Assembly (NCBI GenBank): GCA_026419785.1
Contig: JAODTK010002888.1
Location: forward strand, 186,001 to 250,000
Direction of reading: 5' to 3'
Source of the DNA: Sclerodactyla briareus
Taxonomy: Eukaryota; Echinodermata; Holothuroidea; Dendrochirotida; Sclerodactylidae
DNA length: 64,000 nucleotides
Shown: positions 1 to 11,890 of the stretch, piece by piece
Layout: the number at the start of each line of letters is the position of its first letter
Position numbering within the stretch: the stretch's first letter is position 1
Made by a program: the position numbers and the translations under genes
Notes under the pieces: generated by a model
Database searches by the model: none
Told to the model about the DNA's origin: nothing
What the model saw: the letters and a program-made list of their open reading frames with translations, nothing else

Positions 1-2050
1 TGAAATTGTCTTAAGTCCACTAATTCCAGGTTGCGTACCCCAAGGTGAAGATCTAGACCCAACTAGAGCCGAAGTGGAAGGATTACCAAGGTTTCATCGG
101 TTCTCGAAGTCAAATCGAAATAGCAAAAGTGCCTAGTTCATCAAATGTTTCGGCGCAATGGCGTTTTTCTCCAGCGTTGTAAGCTAAATATGCGATTTAT
201 TTCTCGAATTATTGTTGTTCACTCGAGTGATTTCAGAAGCCTGAGGGCAACTCCCTCCCCCCCCCAATTTTTCTGAATTAAAAATTCGGCGAAAATTCAT
301 GGAAAATTTGGGCATGAAAACAAAGTGATTTTTCTTTGCAGACTTTTTTCGATAAATGGCTCGGAAACTTGCAATTTTTTTCGCGCGCTCCGTGTGCGCC
401 GGTAGTTTCCAATGAGTGACTTGTAATTTCGGGTACAAATTTTTCTGCTCCCAATTGGAGTGTCCCGTACGCCTGTGGCTTTTCCCTTCGATCCACCATA
501 AAAAAACCGTTCGATAGACCCCTCGATCCCACGAACACAGCCCAGAGTGAAAAGGTGTAATAAACATCAAGTGAATAAATCGGTAATCATCTTAGTATGC
601 CAATGACAACTTTTTTGTCTGTCTTTTACTCAAATCACACATGTAGATGGGTGAAATTGAGCCTGGCAAGTGCGGTCTCCGTCGATCTGGAGGGGTATTA
701 ACATCTGAAATTTTCTTTGCCGCTCCGCGCCAATTCGTGGTGGCGCTCGCTAGTTGGTCATTCGCGTTCGATATGTCCCCCTCCCCGGCCCTTTTTCGAA
801 CGCTCCGACGCCCCTGCGCCATAGTGAACACTGTTTCTTTCTGAATTCGGTCAGTCGAGACAAAACATGATATCTCGATGAGTTAGGTGTGGCCTAAGAT
901 TAGTTTGTTGTTCAGGTTGTTGAAAAAGTGTGTCTAGTTAACCAGTTTTTGTGTGTTGTTTTTTGGTCTATAGACCAAGAGTAATTTTTTTAGGAATAAA
1001 TGGGACATTCAGAAAAATCATTATTTTTGAACCATTTTAGCTTGTTACATGCACAAATCCATTCCATGTGGATCTATGTAGCGTTTACTGATTAGTTCAT
1101 GACATTACACCAAGAAATTACAGGCTCCAGATGGCCTACCATACTGATTAGTTTCATTACCTGTATTTAGGCCGTCCTAATCCATCCAGAAAATAGTACC
1201 TGTTCAACATCCAGGCCAATAGTACCTTGTTAATTATCATATTAACCACACTCTCCCACCTTCACTGCTTGTAGTTTTCAGAATGTATGCAAAGATTACA
1301 GAATGATACAGCAATCAATACACTCGATGACTACTGTATAACCAAGTGAGTCCATACAAAGCTACTGTTTGGTTACTGTCAGAAACCAGTTGGTAGACAC
1401 TTTCGGGAGGAGGTTTCATCCCCCACAGAATTGTAACGTTGGGGACATTCCAAAGATTCCATAAAACGTGTACAGCCCGCTACGGTTGTATAGTTTGTAG
1501 GTTGATAGGTGGATGTATACACTGATCCTAAACGTAAAGGTAAAGTCCAGCCAAAGTATTCAAATGTCATATGATTGTGCATTGAAATCATGCCCTCAAA
1601 CTTTGTTTCATGTTCAGTTCATGTTCGGTTATAAAGTTATGAATTTTAAACATTATTATTTTTTTTTTTTAAATCACTGATGAGTTGGCAGATTTGCAAT
1701 GGCACATATGATGACGTCATATCTAACCATTTTTGAAGAAAAGGTTAGGAAATATTTCTTTACCCTTATAATTGGTAGATATGACATCATAAAAAGGCTG
1801 CCAGTTTGCCCAAATCAGCAAATTATATGAAAACCGAGAAAGCCATATCTTCTCAATTGAACAAGCTCTAAACCTGTGACAAATGATAATTTGAATGATT
1901 TTTTTATTCTCTTCAACATTATAACACCAAGAAGAGTGTTAATAGGCGGAAGTTTCCTTTAAGCGAAGAATAGGATATTAGATAAGAGCCGCGCGAATTC
2001 AGCTTTACTATATGAACTTTCACCAAGCCTATAGGTTGGAAATAAATTAA
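1..2050. other. Intergenic, no gene recognised
   Basis: The open frames here are short, lack conserved motifs, and start and stop without splice-like borders. The sequence is AT-rich with poly-T and poly-C runs. The stretch around 650-840 is GC-richer and open on both strands, but its translation resembles no family I know, so I treat it as possible old repeat sequence. Confidence 0.5.
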
Positions 2051-2054
2051 TTAC

Positions 2055-2865
2055 TGTCGGGCAATCGGCACTGGGCAATCGGTCGAGGTTTGTAAATTTT
2101 AGCATACCCCCTCGGCTAACCCGACGAAATGTAAATTTTCCCGATGAGGAGGGGAAGTGGAAGGCCCGCTGCTACGCCCGCTGGCGCCGCTCCTGTGCAC
2201 TGCATGCATGACTCAACTCCATAGCCTCATGCATTGCATTTGGCCATATGAACAGGACTTATGACCTTGGCCAAGGGCTGGGTTTTCGTGGAATTCGTCC
2301 CAAGTGCGAAATAGGCCAACCGTGTAGTGTTCTATGTACTCGTCACTCCATTACATAACTTTTCTGTTAAATGAATTCCAGTTGGATAAGTACAGTATTG
2401 TTTGCATCTACGAAATTTATCATCATTCTTGTTAGATACTGTTAATTTTTAATTCTCTGACTACCCTCTCTTCGCATCCACCTCCACTACGTACATTCAC
2501 TCTATTCACATACCGATACTTCCCACATCCACTCTCATCCAACTCCGCCACTGTGACCTCCTTTACACTCGCTTATTTACACACTTCTCACACTCCTCTT
2601 TCAACCACCATAACCACCGACTCCTCCTCACATTCATCTTCACCACCTCCTTTACAGTTTTTCTATTCGCACGCGCCTCAATCCTCTCTCATCCACCTCC
2701 ACCCCTCCTTACATTCACTGTATTAACAAACACTTTCCCACCCCCTCCCATTCATCTCCTCCATCTCCTTCACATTCACTCTATTTACATACAATGCTCC
2801 CTGATCCTATAGATTTTAAGGGCAGCCTACTGATAAGGGGTGTAGTAGTCCTCCTTGCCCGACAG
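2055..2865. mobile_element. Candidate non-autonomous DNA element with 11-bp inverted ends
   Basis: CTGTCGGGCAA begins at about 2054-2055 and its exact reverse complement TTGCCCGACAG ends at 2865, bounding about 810 bp. Inside are a GC-rich left part (2100-2200) and a pyrimidine-rich core (2455-2800) in which a TTCACTCTATTCACATA-like word recurs imperfectly about every 65-90 bp. There is no open frame. I could not see a clear target-site duplication, so the limits and the class (MITE-like or fold-back) are inferred. Related pyrimidine tracts beside GC-rich sequence occur at 7985-8230 and 11650-11890. Confidence 0.4.
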
Positions 2866-2998
2866 CACAATCCAAATTGGCCTAAAATGTGTTACTAGCC
2901 GATAGGGCAAAACGGCCAATGTTAGTGTGCTTCCATATTCGAGAAGAGGTAAGCAACTATGGCGACAGGATCATTACGCAGAGTTGCGTTCTTGCTTT

Positions 2999-3120
2999 CC
3001 CTTGACAGTTCACTTCTGGTTTTGACACCTGTTTCTGTTTTCGACACCTTGATTCTGGTTTGGACACCTGTTTCTGTTTTCGACACCTTGATTCTGGTTT
3101 GGACACCTGTTTCTGTTTTA
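2999..3120. repeat. 39-bp minisatellite
   Basis: A unit of about 39 bp containing CTGTTTCTGTTTTCGACACC followed by TTGATTCTGGTTTGGACA is repeated nearly three times. Because 39 is a multiple of three, it creates repeated peptides in several frames on both strands, so the open frames across it are not evidence for a gene. A looser series of short GATGGGTTGATTCTT words continues to about 3440. Confidence 0.75.
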
Positions 3121-3439
3121 GACGCTTTGATTTCAAATCCTAATGGTCTGATTCCATTCTTGATGATTTTGTTCCAACTCCGCGCAACCAGGACTGCGCG
3201 GAGTGTATCACACTTAAAGGAGCACGGTAATACAATTGAAATCCTGTTAAGGTGGAGGTAATCGAGTATCATATGACGTACTGATTCTTGTTTGGATAGG
3301 CGGATTCCGCTTTTCAATGGGTTGATTCTTTCTTTGAAGGCTTGGTTCGTTTTCGAATGGGTTGATTCTTTTTTTTCGATGCGTTGATTCTGTTTTCGAT
3401 GGGTTGATTCTTCTTTCGATGGTTGATTCCAACTTTGAT

Positions 3440-3640
3440 GGATTTCGTTACGTTTCGCGCTCCGTACCTAATCGCCGCCGTCGTCGCTGCCGTCTAGCTC
3501 TTTCGCTAAAAATTCAAGGCGTTAGCGCAAGAACTCATCCGATCTGAAACTTGGTAACAAATCCGCCCTAGTTGAACCTCGGATGAGTTCGAAAGTGGGA
3601 ATTACTGCGTGTCTGCTGTTAGTTAGGGAATATTCTGCCG
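3440..3640 (+). repeat. Remnant resembling the 5' part of the Helitron-like family
   Basis: A CGCCGTCGTCGCTGCCGTC tract is followed by sequence close to AACTCATCCGATCTGAAACTTGGTAAC. The same order, a CGCCG-rich tract and then a segment ending in ACTTGGTACAC, appears near the left end of the element at 31675. I read this as an old, diverged relative with no preserved ends. Confidence 0.35.
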
Positions 3641-3689
3641 AAATTTAGCTAATCTGGGAATAAATTCCTTACCAAAAGTTTTCTCCTCC

Positions 3690-4250
3690 AATGTCAATGT
3701 GTCCATCAATGTATCTACTAACATGTATTTCAAAAAATCACCTAAACTCCCCTAGGACAACCGTGACAGGATTGCTGACATTTGAGGTGCCTGAAACGGC
3801 ATCCGGCAGAAAGGGATCGCACCTCTGTATCATTGCATCATCGCGTTTTCAGGTTTTAGCAGAAGATGCTGATGTGATGGTAAAGCTGGTACACCACAGG
3901 CAGGGCACAAACCCTCCAATCTTCGTGAATATGAATACATCCAAGGTGCATACATTTCTGTTGAAGACGGAGGCGTACTCGCTCTCCACTCACGCCTTCA
4001 CCGACTTTGTACAGTTTAGGCCATAGCGGTTCACGGCAAAACCACTGTCTGACAGGTTTGTGCAGGGGATACTGATGAACATTTGGACATCTCCTTTGAT
4101 GTACAAGCTACCAATTATGGAGGAGGTAATTGCGGCTGGTAATGCATGCTCCAGTTATTTCTCAGCTCGATACCACTCTAACGCAACTCGGTACCACATG
4201 ATTTTAACAGAGGGGGCGAGCTGGCTGGCTGATCAACAGAGACGCTACCA
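3690..4250 (+). other. Possible decayed upstream part of a retroelement
   Basis: Two open stretches (3691-4026 and 4060-4443) lie just upstream of and in the same direction as the DIRS-type reverse transcriptase relic. Their base composition is more balanced than the flanks and the translations look protein-like, with mixed hydrophobic and charged residues. I do not recognise a domain. They may be the gag-like upstream frame of the same element or chance open frames. Confidence 0.25.
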
Positions 4251-4329
4251 CCACAGTGTGTTCAGTTGCACACAAAATTCTCGGGTCTCCCTGGTCGCAA
4301 AAAGAGGACCAATGATGCCCCATCCTGAA

Positions 4330-4640
4330 TCAAGCGCCCGTTCAACAAGGGGGTTTTTTTCTTTTTTTTCTTTTTGGCAGCTGCCCAAGAAGGTTTCGAA
4401 TGCCAGGCAGTCCCTCTCCACCATTATCGCGATCCCACGATAAACTTGAACGACGCGTATTTGCACGTGCCCAATCACTGTCGGTTCCTGGCTTTCCGCT
4501 ACTGGGGGCAAGACTCCCATATTCAGCCCCGCCCATTGCCGCTGTCGACGGCCCCCAGAATCTTCACGAGGGATGGGTACAAAACCTTTTCAGCCACTAT
4601 TCGCATGGTAGCCTACATGTTAACCTGCACAAGTTTATAT
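4330..4640 (+). pseudogene. DIRS-type retrotransposon reverse transcriptase fragment
   Basis: The frame through 4440-4472 reads INLNDAYLHVP, a close match to the I-D-L-K-D-A-Y-hydrophobic-H-hydrophobic-P signature of DIRS and Ngaro reverse transcriptases. It continues with an R-F-L-x-F segment and, at about 4540-4560, a LSTAPRIFT segment matching the family's F-G-L-S-x-A-P-R-x-F-T block. Upstream, in a neighbouring frame (4350-4400), a GFFS...LPKK stretch recalls the conserved G-F-Y-S...V-P-K-K region. The catalytic YxDD-type segment, RNase H, tyrosine recombinase and terminal repeats were not found. The frame is shifted and substituted, so this is a dead fragment of about 100 residues. Confidence 0.65.
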
Positions 4641-4749
4641 TTTACTTTAACACCTCTTCGTTGAACTCCAAATTGCGACTGCTATATCTTTTATGCACTC
4701 TGAGAATAAAGATTGGGCATTACAGTGAGGATGATCTGAGATGAGCGAG

Positions 4750-5010
4750 CAGTGGCGTACCCACTCATAAATCTTCAACACGAAAACTTTTTTTTTTTTT
4801 TTTTGGGGGGGGGGAGGGGTTCAGAAAACCCCCCCCCCAATAGAGGTTTTGCAGCGGGTATTCGGACAAATATTGCAGCAACATGTGTCTAGGGCCCATA
4901 AATTGTACTTATTTGCCAATAGGGAGAGTGACGCAATTTATGAGGGCGCACCTCCCTTGTGTTTCCGACATCAACCCCCCCCCCCTCCACAAGACACATC
5001 TCTCGGTACG
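4750..5010. repeat. Poly-T/poly-G/poly-C repeat remnant
   Basis: GTGGCGTACCCACTC is followed by runs of T, G and C, then CCCCCCC and CTACTTCC-free low-complexity sequence. This short 'cccccc' type of remnant recurs at 6860, 8210, 10480 and 39060 and probably marks old insertions. No coding content. Confidence 0.35.
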
Positions 5011-5271
5011 CGCCTGTACATAGATGAAAGGAATAGAAGAGACTAAAAAACTCTGCCTGCTGATGTCATTGTATTTTTGAAGGACCGAGTCGACAATCGA
5101 GGTCATTCGGCTCTTCGATGACATTATCCGGGGTCTTAAATGCAGGCCTCTAAGCACGTTTTTTACATCACTAGTTCTGTGGTATATGGGATGTGGCAGC
5201 ATAGGTGGTCAATTTACCAGGCTCCTTAACAGTGACAGGATATAGAAAAAAAAAACAAAAGCATTATCATA

Positions 5272-5365
5272 ATTACATAATACATACATACATAATACAT
5301 ACATAATACATACATACATACATAATACATACATAATACATACATACATAATACATACATACATT
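5272..5365. repeat. (TACA)n microsatellite with TAA interruptions
   Basis: TACATACATA units alternate with ATAATACAT interruptions over about 95 bp. The open frame on the minus strand across it is a repeat artefact (Met-Tyr-Val-Cys type repeats). Confidence 0.95.
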
Positions 5366-5399
5366 CTAGCAGGATTTATACCGCATGGATGCATACATC

Positions 5400-6950
5400 A
5401 AGTTGAAATTATTTGTCTGGGTTGCATATTATAAGGAGGATGTTGGCGATAGGCCAATGTCATTCATGACCAAGGGAGTGGAAGTCTCAAGTATTTTACC
5501 TTGACGGGTAATACTGCATGTTTTGAGTTCTGACTATAAGGACCCTTCTTGGGAGGGCCAAGAGTGAGGAAGTAAGAGATTGTACAATGTACATATGCCA
5601 AATTAGTAGGCCCTACACAACTGCAACGTGAAACAAGCACGAATCGCCTTTCTACCACTCGCCGAAAATGCTCCTTATACCTTGTTTCCGTCCGAAATAT
5701 AGCCCATTTTCAGTTGTCTGAGGTTTCCAGATCTATGAAACTTTTGAGAGTGACCGACAGCCCAAAAAAGGTGACGAAAAGGTTGATTCAAACTACCCTG
5801 TTTCCTGGGTAGGAATTCCGAACCTGGGGTTTCATATAATTTTTTATTATAGTATGGGAGACCTGGGGCACATTGACATTTTCCTTACATTTGGGTAAAT
5901 AGTTCTCTTTCGGAATGCAATGCTGGCACCATATTGCACTGAATAGAGCATCGTGTTGGGCACATTCACATGCCGGGAAATGCTTGATATCCCTTCAACT
6001 TCTCCAGAATTTGGAGTTCGAAAAAAGAAAAAGGTGACCCAATGCACACCGTACCTCCCACATTGGGACACTAACCTAGGCTACTATCAAGCTATAGCAT
6101 GTTACCAGCTTTCACCTTACCGAATACCGGGTATATCGTCCAATACGTAGCAACACACACTACTTGGTGTACTTTGTCATTTTAAAATACTATTCCATAA
6201 AACATTCTGAGCACCCCTCTTTTCCTCGTACCTATAACACGTCCAATGCGCCCATCCAAGTTGTCCTAATGCACCCCTTCTTTCAACTGTAATCTGGTTT
6301 TTAAATGGACCATATGCCCTAAATGTGCGAAATAATTCATGCAGTCTGTTCATCTATCTATACATTTGATTCACATGTTTCACGTGCACAAGTACATTTG
6401 TTTTTCAAGTATACACGGAAAACATAGGGGTATCTGATTAAAATGTGCAATAATTCGTCAGATTGGGGGAAAAATCATCACATTTTGACAGGTAACCCTG
6501 AAGATTTGTTTACTAACCACGTTAAAATGTGCTTCACTGGCTTATTTGCCTGCTACGTAAGAAAACGGTAGTACCCAGCTACTAGAATCGGCAGATATTC
6601 GCACTGTCCCACATGCACAGCGGAAAGTGTCCCAATGCGCCCAGTGTCCAAGTTCGCCCCGGTCGCCCCTACTGGATTTCACAGTCATAGAAAAGTCTTG
6701 GAATATCAATGACTGACCGGACATTGCATACATAAGCTCAACCAAGAGGTGGCCTATTACTTTGCAAAGGCAAAATTGGTGTTTAGAAATCTATCCACCT
6801 ATTAAACCACATGAACACGGGATTTCCCATTTATGGGTCACGTCCACTCCATTGTATTCCCTCCCCCCCCCCCCCCCCCCCCCGCACGCACAGGCACACG
6901 CACGACGGAAACATCATACTGCTTTGGACTGCCCAGTTCATTGTGGACTC
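5400..6950. other. Intergenic, no gene recognised
   Basis: Only short, unsupported open frames occur. The segment holds a poly-C run at about 6860-6883. No splice-bounded conserved coding block, RNA gene or complete repeat could be recognised. Confidence 0.5.
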
Positions 6951-6970
6951 GCTCCCTAATTTGGCCGTGT

Positions 6971-7115
6971 TGTAGTTCGAGGCCGCCTCGAGGCCGATTT
7001 TGCCGGCCTCGTCCCCGGCCTCGGCCTCGTTTTTTCCGAGGCCACCATACCTACAGTGTACAAGGTGAGAGGCTGAGCCCGGCCTCGGCCTCGGAGGTGC
7101 CGGCCTCGACTACAT
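6971..7115. mobile_element. Small GGCCTCG-rich fold-back element
   Basis: The ends are inverted: TGTAGTTCGAGGCCG at the left and CGGCCTCGACTACA at the right, with one base of difference. The interior is built from GGCCTCG words on both strands and is far more GC-rich than its surroundings. The fold-back layout with a short repeated word resembles the GAGTC-type arrays at 21.1 and 24.7 kb. Open frames crossing it are composition artefacts. Confidence 0.5.
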
Positions 7116-8230
7116 CCCTGAATATGGCCTCTTGAAACTGCAGGTTGTCCACCTGGACGGAACACTATTCAGCTGCCGACTTCCGGGATGCTAAATTTCC
7201 ACCCGTCCCGTAATGGCACGGATTCGACTCATCTCACATGACTCACTTCTGGGGCATAAGTCCGTACGGGACCATTCCAATTCAGGGGCTGACAAAATAA
7301 AAATAAATGCCTGAATTTTTACAGTTACATGGAGAAAAAGCAACTGCCCTCGCGCGGGGCGCGCAAAGAAATTGCGTACTTTTCGGGCATTTTATATCGG
7401 ATTCGGCCATCGCAAGCAGAATTTCGAACATTTCTTTATCTTTGGCCTCTCCTTCAAGTTCTGCCCATATTTTCTCCGATTTTAATCGTCTTTTTTGCCC
7501 GAATTATTCATCTCAGATCTTTGTTTTCAACCTGGCAATGGCGTCGCGGAGCCACTGCCAGCTGAACTGGTCATATTACCTATCTCATTTGCATGATACA
7601 GGGCTATAGCGTATTTTTTTGAAACAGACATATGTGTGTCTTTTTTCAAGATTATTCCTACATATAGTCATTAAGTGTGTAACTAACACATGTAAGTAGT
7701 TTAGAGCATATTTACTGTTCGAATCAATTATTCAAAACAACGGTGTTTTCCATTTAATACATTGATATCTATGCAGTGCCGATTACTTAATGTTACACAC
7801 AGCAAATTCGGATATACGATATGAACATTCTTACTTAGGTGCTATGAATCCCACAGTACTCCAGCTTTGTTTCATCTTGGAAGCATTTGATATGAAAATC
7901 CATTTCTGTATACAGATGTGGATTAGGCAACCATTCAGATGCAGCCGGTTCCTTTAAATTAAAGAGGTCCAGTTCGATTTTCTAGCAGGGGCGGCGCCAG
8001 GACTCCCCCGACGAGGGGGCCAGAGTTCCCGACGAAAGGTCAGCAGTATCGTTCGCCATAGTGCACCTCACCCTACCTATACACCCAACCTTCATTTTTA
8101 TGTGCTCATTATCCATTTTCTTTTTTATCTTTCATTTTTTCCTCGCATTTGCTCGATTTTTCCTCCTCCACTCCCCAACCTCCTCTCTGCTTTTCCCCGA
8201 CGGGAGCCGCGGGGGGGGGGGGGGGGGGGA
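7116..8230. repeat. Old repeat remnants, no gene
   Basis: A GCGCGGGGCGCGC segment at about 7352-7368 belongs with the scattered GCGCGC hairpins of this window. From 7985 to 8230 a GC-rich GGGGCGGCGCCAGGACTCC stretch, a pyrimidine tract and an 18-19 base G run resemble parts of the element at 2055-2865. The rest (7600-7980) shows no gene. Confidence 0.4.
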
Positions 8231-8616
8231 TCATTGGTAGCTCACCCTTCCTATTGGCACTAAGTACAATTTTTATGGACCCCTAGACACATGCTGCTGC
8301 TAAATAACACTTCAAAACCTCTAGCTGACCTGCAAAAATCAGTTTTTGTGTTAAAAATGTATCGATCACTTTGGGTCCTGTGGGGTTCTGCCCCCACCCC
8401 CTCCCGATGGGTACCCCCCTTTCCCTCGCTCCCTCACCCCCGCTTGCGCCGTCTCTGATTTCCAGTTGCACTGACAATAGAACCTATTTGGAATGCGTCA
8501 CTGGACTCAGGTATTATTACCATTTGGCATTTCCCAACTGGTAAATATGCAAACCCAGTTGGGAAATCTTCACAGTTTTTCTTCTCTGGCCGGGGTAATT
8601 TACATAATGCGGACAG

Positions 8617-8778
8617 GAGGGACAGGAAAGCAAAAAGACAGAGAGAGATCGAAAAGAGGAAGAAACAGGGAAAAAACAAAAGAGAACACCAAAAGAGGGG
8701 TAAAAGAAGAACGGGAAAGAAAAGAGGAAAAGGCTGTAAAAGAACAAAGGAGGGAAAGAGGAAAAGAGAAGGAAAAGA
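8617..8778. repeat. Purine-rich (GA) low-complexity tract
   Basis: About 160 bp almost entirely of A and G on the + strand (AGAGGAAGAAACAGGGAAAA and similar). It gives long Lys/Glu/Arg or Phe/Ser/Leu open frames on opposite strands, which should not be taken as genes. Confidence 0.85.
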
Positions 8779-9064
8779 ACTCGGAACACTATCACTTCCT
8801 CTTTGTCCTAGAATTGTAGGCTTATCATGATATCAAATCGGGCGAGTATGGCTCTGGATTGACTCTACCATAGGCTACGTGTTTTATGTCATCTCTCCGA
8901 ACATGTATCAAAAATTTGTCTGAATTTTTCAGCGAGACTCCATGGCACCTTGTAAAACTGCAGATGCGAAATAAAGTCAACACTTTGAGTGCCTGCAACA
9001 AAATCGAACTGATGAGCATTCATGGATTGTTAGACGGTGCGGTTGCAATAGCCCTGGCGTACCA

Positions 9065-9660
9065 GAGATTTTTTGAGTAGTGCCATGGGGGTGCCGGGGT
9101 CTGGAGTTTCGGATTCTAGATGCTGCTGCCAACCGAGCTCGTTGGGAACATTTTATCGTGATTTCCGGTTTACAAAATTTCTAGAAAATTAACCAAGGTA
9201 ACTCATAAAATTCGTGTCTCATAAACAGACGTCTGGGATATTTTAATGGAACTAGTCATGTTCCATGTCACCCCATGTTGTTAGCGGAGGGATAATACTT
9301 CTGTGGTTACATACCACAGAAAAAAACCCAATGGTATGGAGCACACCTCATGAGCGCGCGCGCGTCCCCTTCGGCCATGGTGCGCAGGGTCCTCCATAGG
9401 GCGTGAATTGAGAATCGAGTACAGACAGACCAATCCCTATGTGCGCGCACCACCTCATGAGCGCGAAGCCCTCTCGGCGTGGGTCCAGGGCCCGCCTTAG
9501 GGCCTGGAAGCTGTAGTATCTAGATTCTCTCTTGTGCAATCTGAGGCTCATTTGGAAAATTTTTACTGTGGGATTTCGGATTGCACAATATCTAGAAAAT
9601 TATCAAGAAGATTCGTTTAATTCGGTTCATCATAGAACAGCGTCTATGGAGTTGACCCCA
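9065..9660. repeat. Two diverged direct duplications
   Basis: Sequence near 9100-9240 (GATTTCCGGTTTACAAAATT, TCTAGAAAATTA, then a GTCTGGGA word) recurs near 9570-9650 (GATTTCGGATTGCACAATAT, TCTAGAAAATTA, GTCTATGGA). Between them a CATGAGCGCG word followed by GC-rich sequence is itself present twice (about 9350 and 9460). It looks like a diverged local duplication rather than coding sequence. Confidence 0.4.
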
Positions 9661-11060
9661 TCACTATCTACCCGGCCGTCGATGCAGATTCCGAAATTAT
9701 ATCTAATAGGTGAAAAGTATAGTTATGATTTAGTTGACGCGATATTCACCGGATCCCGCCCCTGTTCACCTCCCTTGGATTGATGAAGCAGCTGTTTATA
9801 CTTGTTCCCCATGATGAGTACATTAATCATATGCTTCGGTGGTCATCTGAGTCAACAAGGCCAAGGGCCTGTGGACACGATACAGCCCATAATGGTTCAT
9901 CTGATGAAATTTTGCGTGTCGCTCCTTATTGGGAGTACAAGTACTTTTTTGAAAAAAACAATTTTTTTATTTTTGAGTTGTTAATTTATACCTGGGTTCA
10001 TTTTTTTTGAAAAAAGAGGAATATTTTGAACATTGGATACCCTGTCAATTTCCTTGTAACCACGATACTTGGACCCCATTTGGACGAAACTCTTACTGTG
10101 CATGTGTCTTTCTCATATGAAGTACATGCGCCATGTTTCGGGATCAAAGCAAAAATCTTGTTTACCGATAAGTCGTAGAATGCAGGTTTTGGGGCAGTCA
10201 AACTCATTAAGCCTTTTGGCATTCCGGTGGAGGTGAGCCATGGTCAAAGTTTGGTAACAGAAAGCTTGTGAACAGAATGTATAGCTATTTTGACTAGCCT
10301 ACTGCGTGTGTTGCTGGAGACTGAGAAAAAGTGAATCCGCTCCAAAGTGCGAGAAAATGTTGGCTATTTTCCGCTGACATTTTGGTTGAAAATTAGTCGC
10401 TTATGACAAACTTGGTCAATTGTTGGGGTTTAAAACAGAGGTACCCTGGTCAAAAGTGTTTTCCATCTCCGTGGGGCGGGGGGGGGGGGGGCGAGCGAAT
10501 TTCCTGGGGACCGTCCCCCCCTCCCCCCGTACTACGCCACTGGGATAGCTGGACAGTATGTCTCCACACAATTCAGCGTACACAGAACAAGAAGACGGAA
10601 ACTATGCCTGGTGAAAGTGCATGGCCGCGATGATCTGTTGTGGATCCAGTGAAAAAATCGCATCAACTTTCAACCGAATACATGCTACCATCACAGCTGA
10701 ACTTGACACGCGGTTGGCAGATTTCACATGCAATTAGTTCAAAGATCTGGATGCCTATTTCCACCTAATATATCGGGAAAACGAAAGACATTGATGCACT
10801 TGCCGAACAGGGATAGCGAAGGTTTATAACTTGGGGGGTGTAGAGACTATATTTTGATGACGGATCTGTGCAATGGTGACTGATATTGGTAAGGGGTATG
10901 AGGGGAATTTGGAAATTTGAATATTGGAAACGTCCTCATATGCATCTTTCAGTAAAATTGGGCGTTTCAGTGATTAATCGACCCCTCTCACCGCGTACGC
11001 GGGACCCTTCAATTCGGACCTCGATTGTTTTTTTAACTGCACTCGTGAGTATGAAGCAGG
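9661..11060. other. Intergenic, no gene recognised
   Basis: Short open frames without motifs. A 13-base G run followed by C runs (10478-10530) is similar to the other poly-G/poly-C remnants. Nothing else is supported. Confidence 0.5.
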
Positions 11061-11070
11061 CCATCAATAC

Positions 11071-11280
11071 ACACTGCGCGCGAAGCGCGCAAAAATTCAA
11101 CACTTCAATGGGGCAATTGATCAATATTGGCCATTTTATTGAACAGTTTTCCTACAGTTTTTTCCATTTTCACATTGGGATACTCTACCAAACCTGTGCC
11201 CAAAGTTTCGGTATTTTCCTGCCGGAATTTTCGATCTCAAAAAAAAAAAAAAAACTTGAGGGGGGGTTTTTTTTTTTGTG
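11071..11280 (+). repeat. GCGCGC-hairpin repeat copy
   Basis: GCGCGCGAAGCGCGC at 11076-11090 forms a short perfect hairpin and is followed by AAAAATTC, a TTGGCCATTTT word and a poly-A run. Similar hairpins with a nearby TTCGGCC(A)TT word occur at 14026-14039, 15947-15963 and, weaker, 7352 and 16777. This looks like a dispersed repeat family rather than a unique regulatory site. Confidence 0.5.
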
Positions 11281-11649
11281 CCTGTATTTCTCGCTTCTAC
11301 TCTAAGCTATGCCGCTCGCGTGATTTCCCGCCTAAACCGACTGCTTTTTTTTTTTTCATTGTTAAGGTCTGGGAAATTCTTTTTTATTGTTTCTCTCAAA
11401 ATGTGAAAAAGATGTATGTATTCCTGGAATACAGAACCCGAACATAAACTGTCAAAGAACTGTCAAATCTCATGAAAAATACCGCCTTTAATTTCCCCTT
11501 TGTCGAATACCGACAGACTCGGTCACTCGTCCTTACACCGACGGCGCCGTCCGTCACCTTATCTAACTTTTGCCGACGTGCTATTCTCTTGCCCACGCTG
11601 AATGGGCCAATTAAATGAAGAGCAAAAGTCGAAATAGCCATAAATAAGG

Positions 11650-11890
11650 CTGTCGTTTTTCTTTCTATTCCACTTCCATTCCCTGCGTCCCCTTCACTCC
11701 CTCGCTTCCTTTTACTTTCACTTCCCCTCTTTCTTCTTACCCTCCTCTCTTTTTCCTCATCTTCATCCTCCCTCTCCTCTTTTCCTCTTCTTTTCGTTTC
11801 CCCTTCTTGCTTTCCTCTTCTTATTCCTCCTCTTTCTCCTTTCTGCCGTCAGACCGCAAATATGCCGGGGGGGGGGGAACGGCGACGGAA
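11650..11890. repeat. Pyrimidine-rich tract ending in a G run
   Basis: About 190 bp of mostly C and T is followed by GCCGTCAGACCG, ATATGCC and a G run near 11868-11878. It resembles the pyrimidine core at 2455-2800 and the tract at 8090-8205. Confidence 0.5.

Noticed and set aside
2922-3317. Frame with repeated Lys-Thr-Glu-Thr-Gly-Val peptide
   Set aside because: A 39-bp minisatellite yields repeated peptides in any frame; no flanking conserved sequence.
8493-8819. Lys/Glu/Arg-rich frame and its Phe-rich antisense frame
   Set aside because: Caused by a GA-only low-complexity tract.
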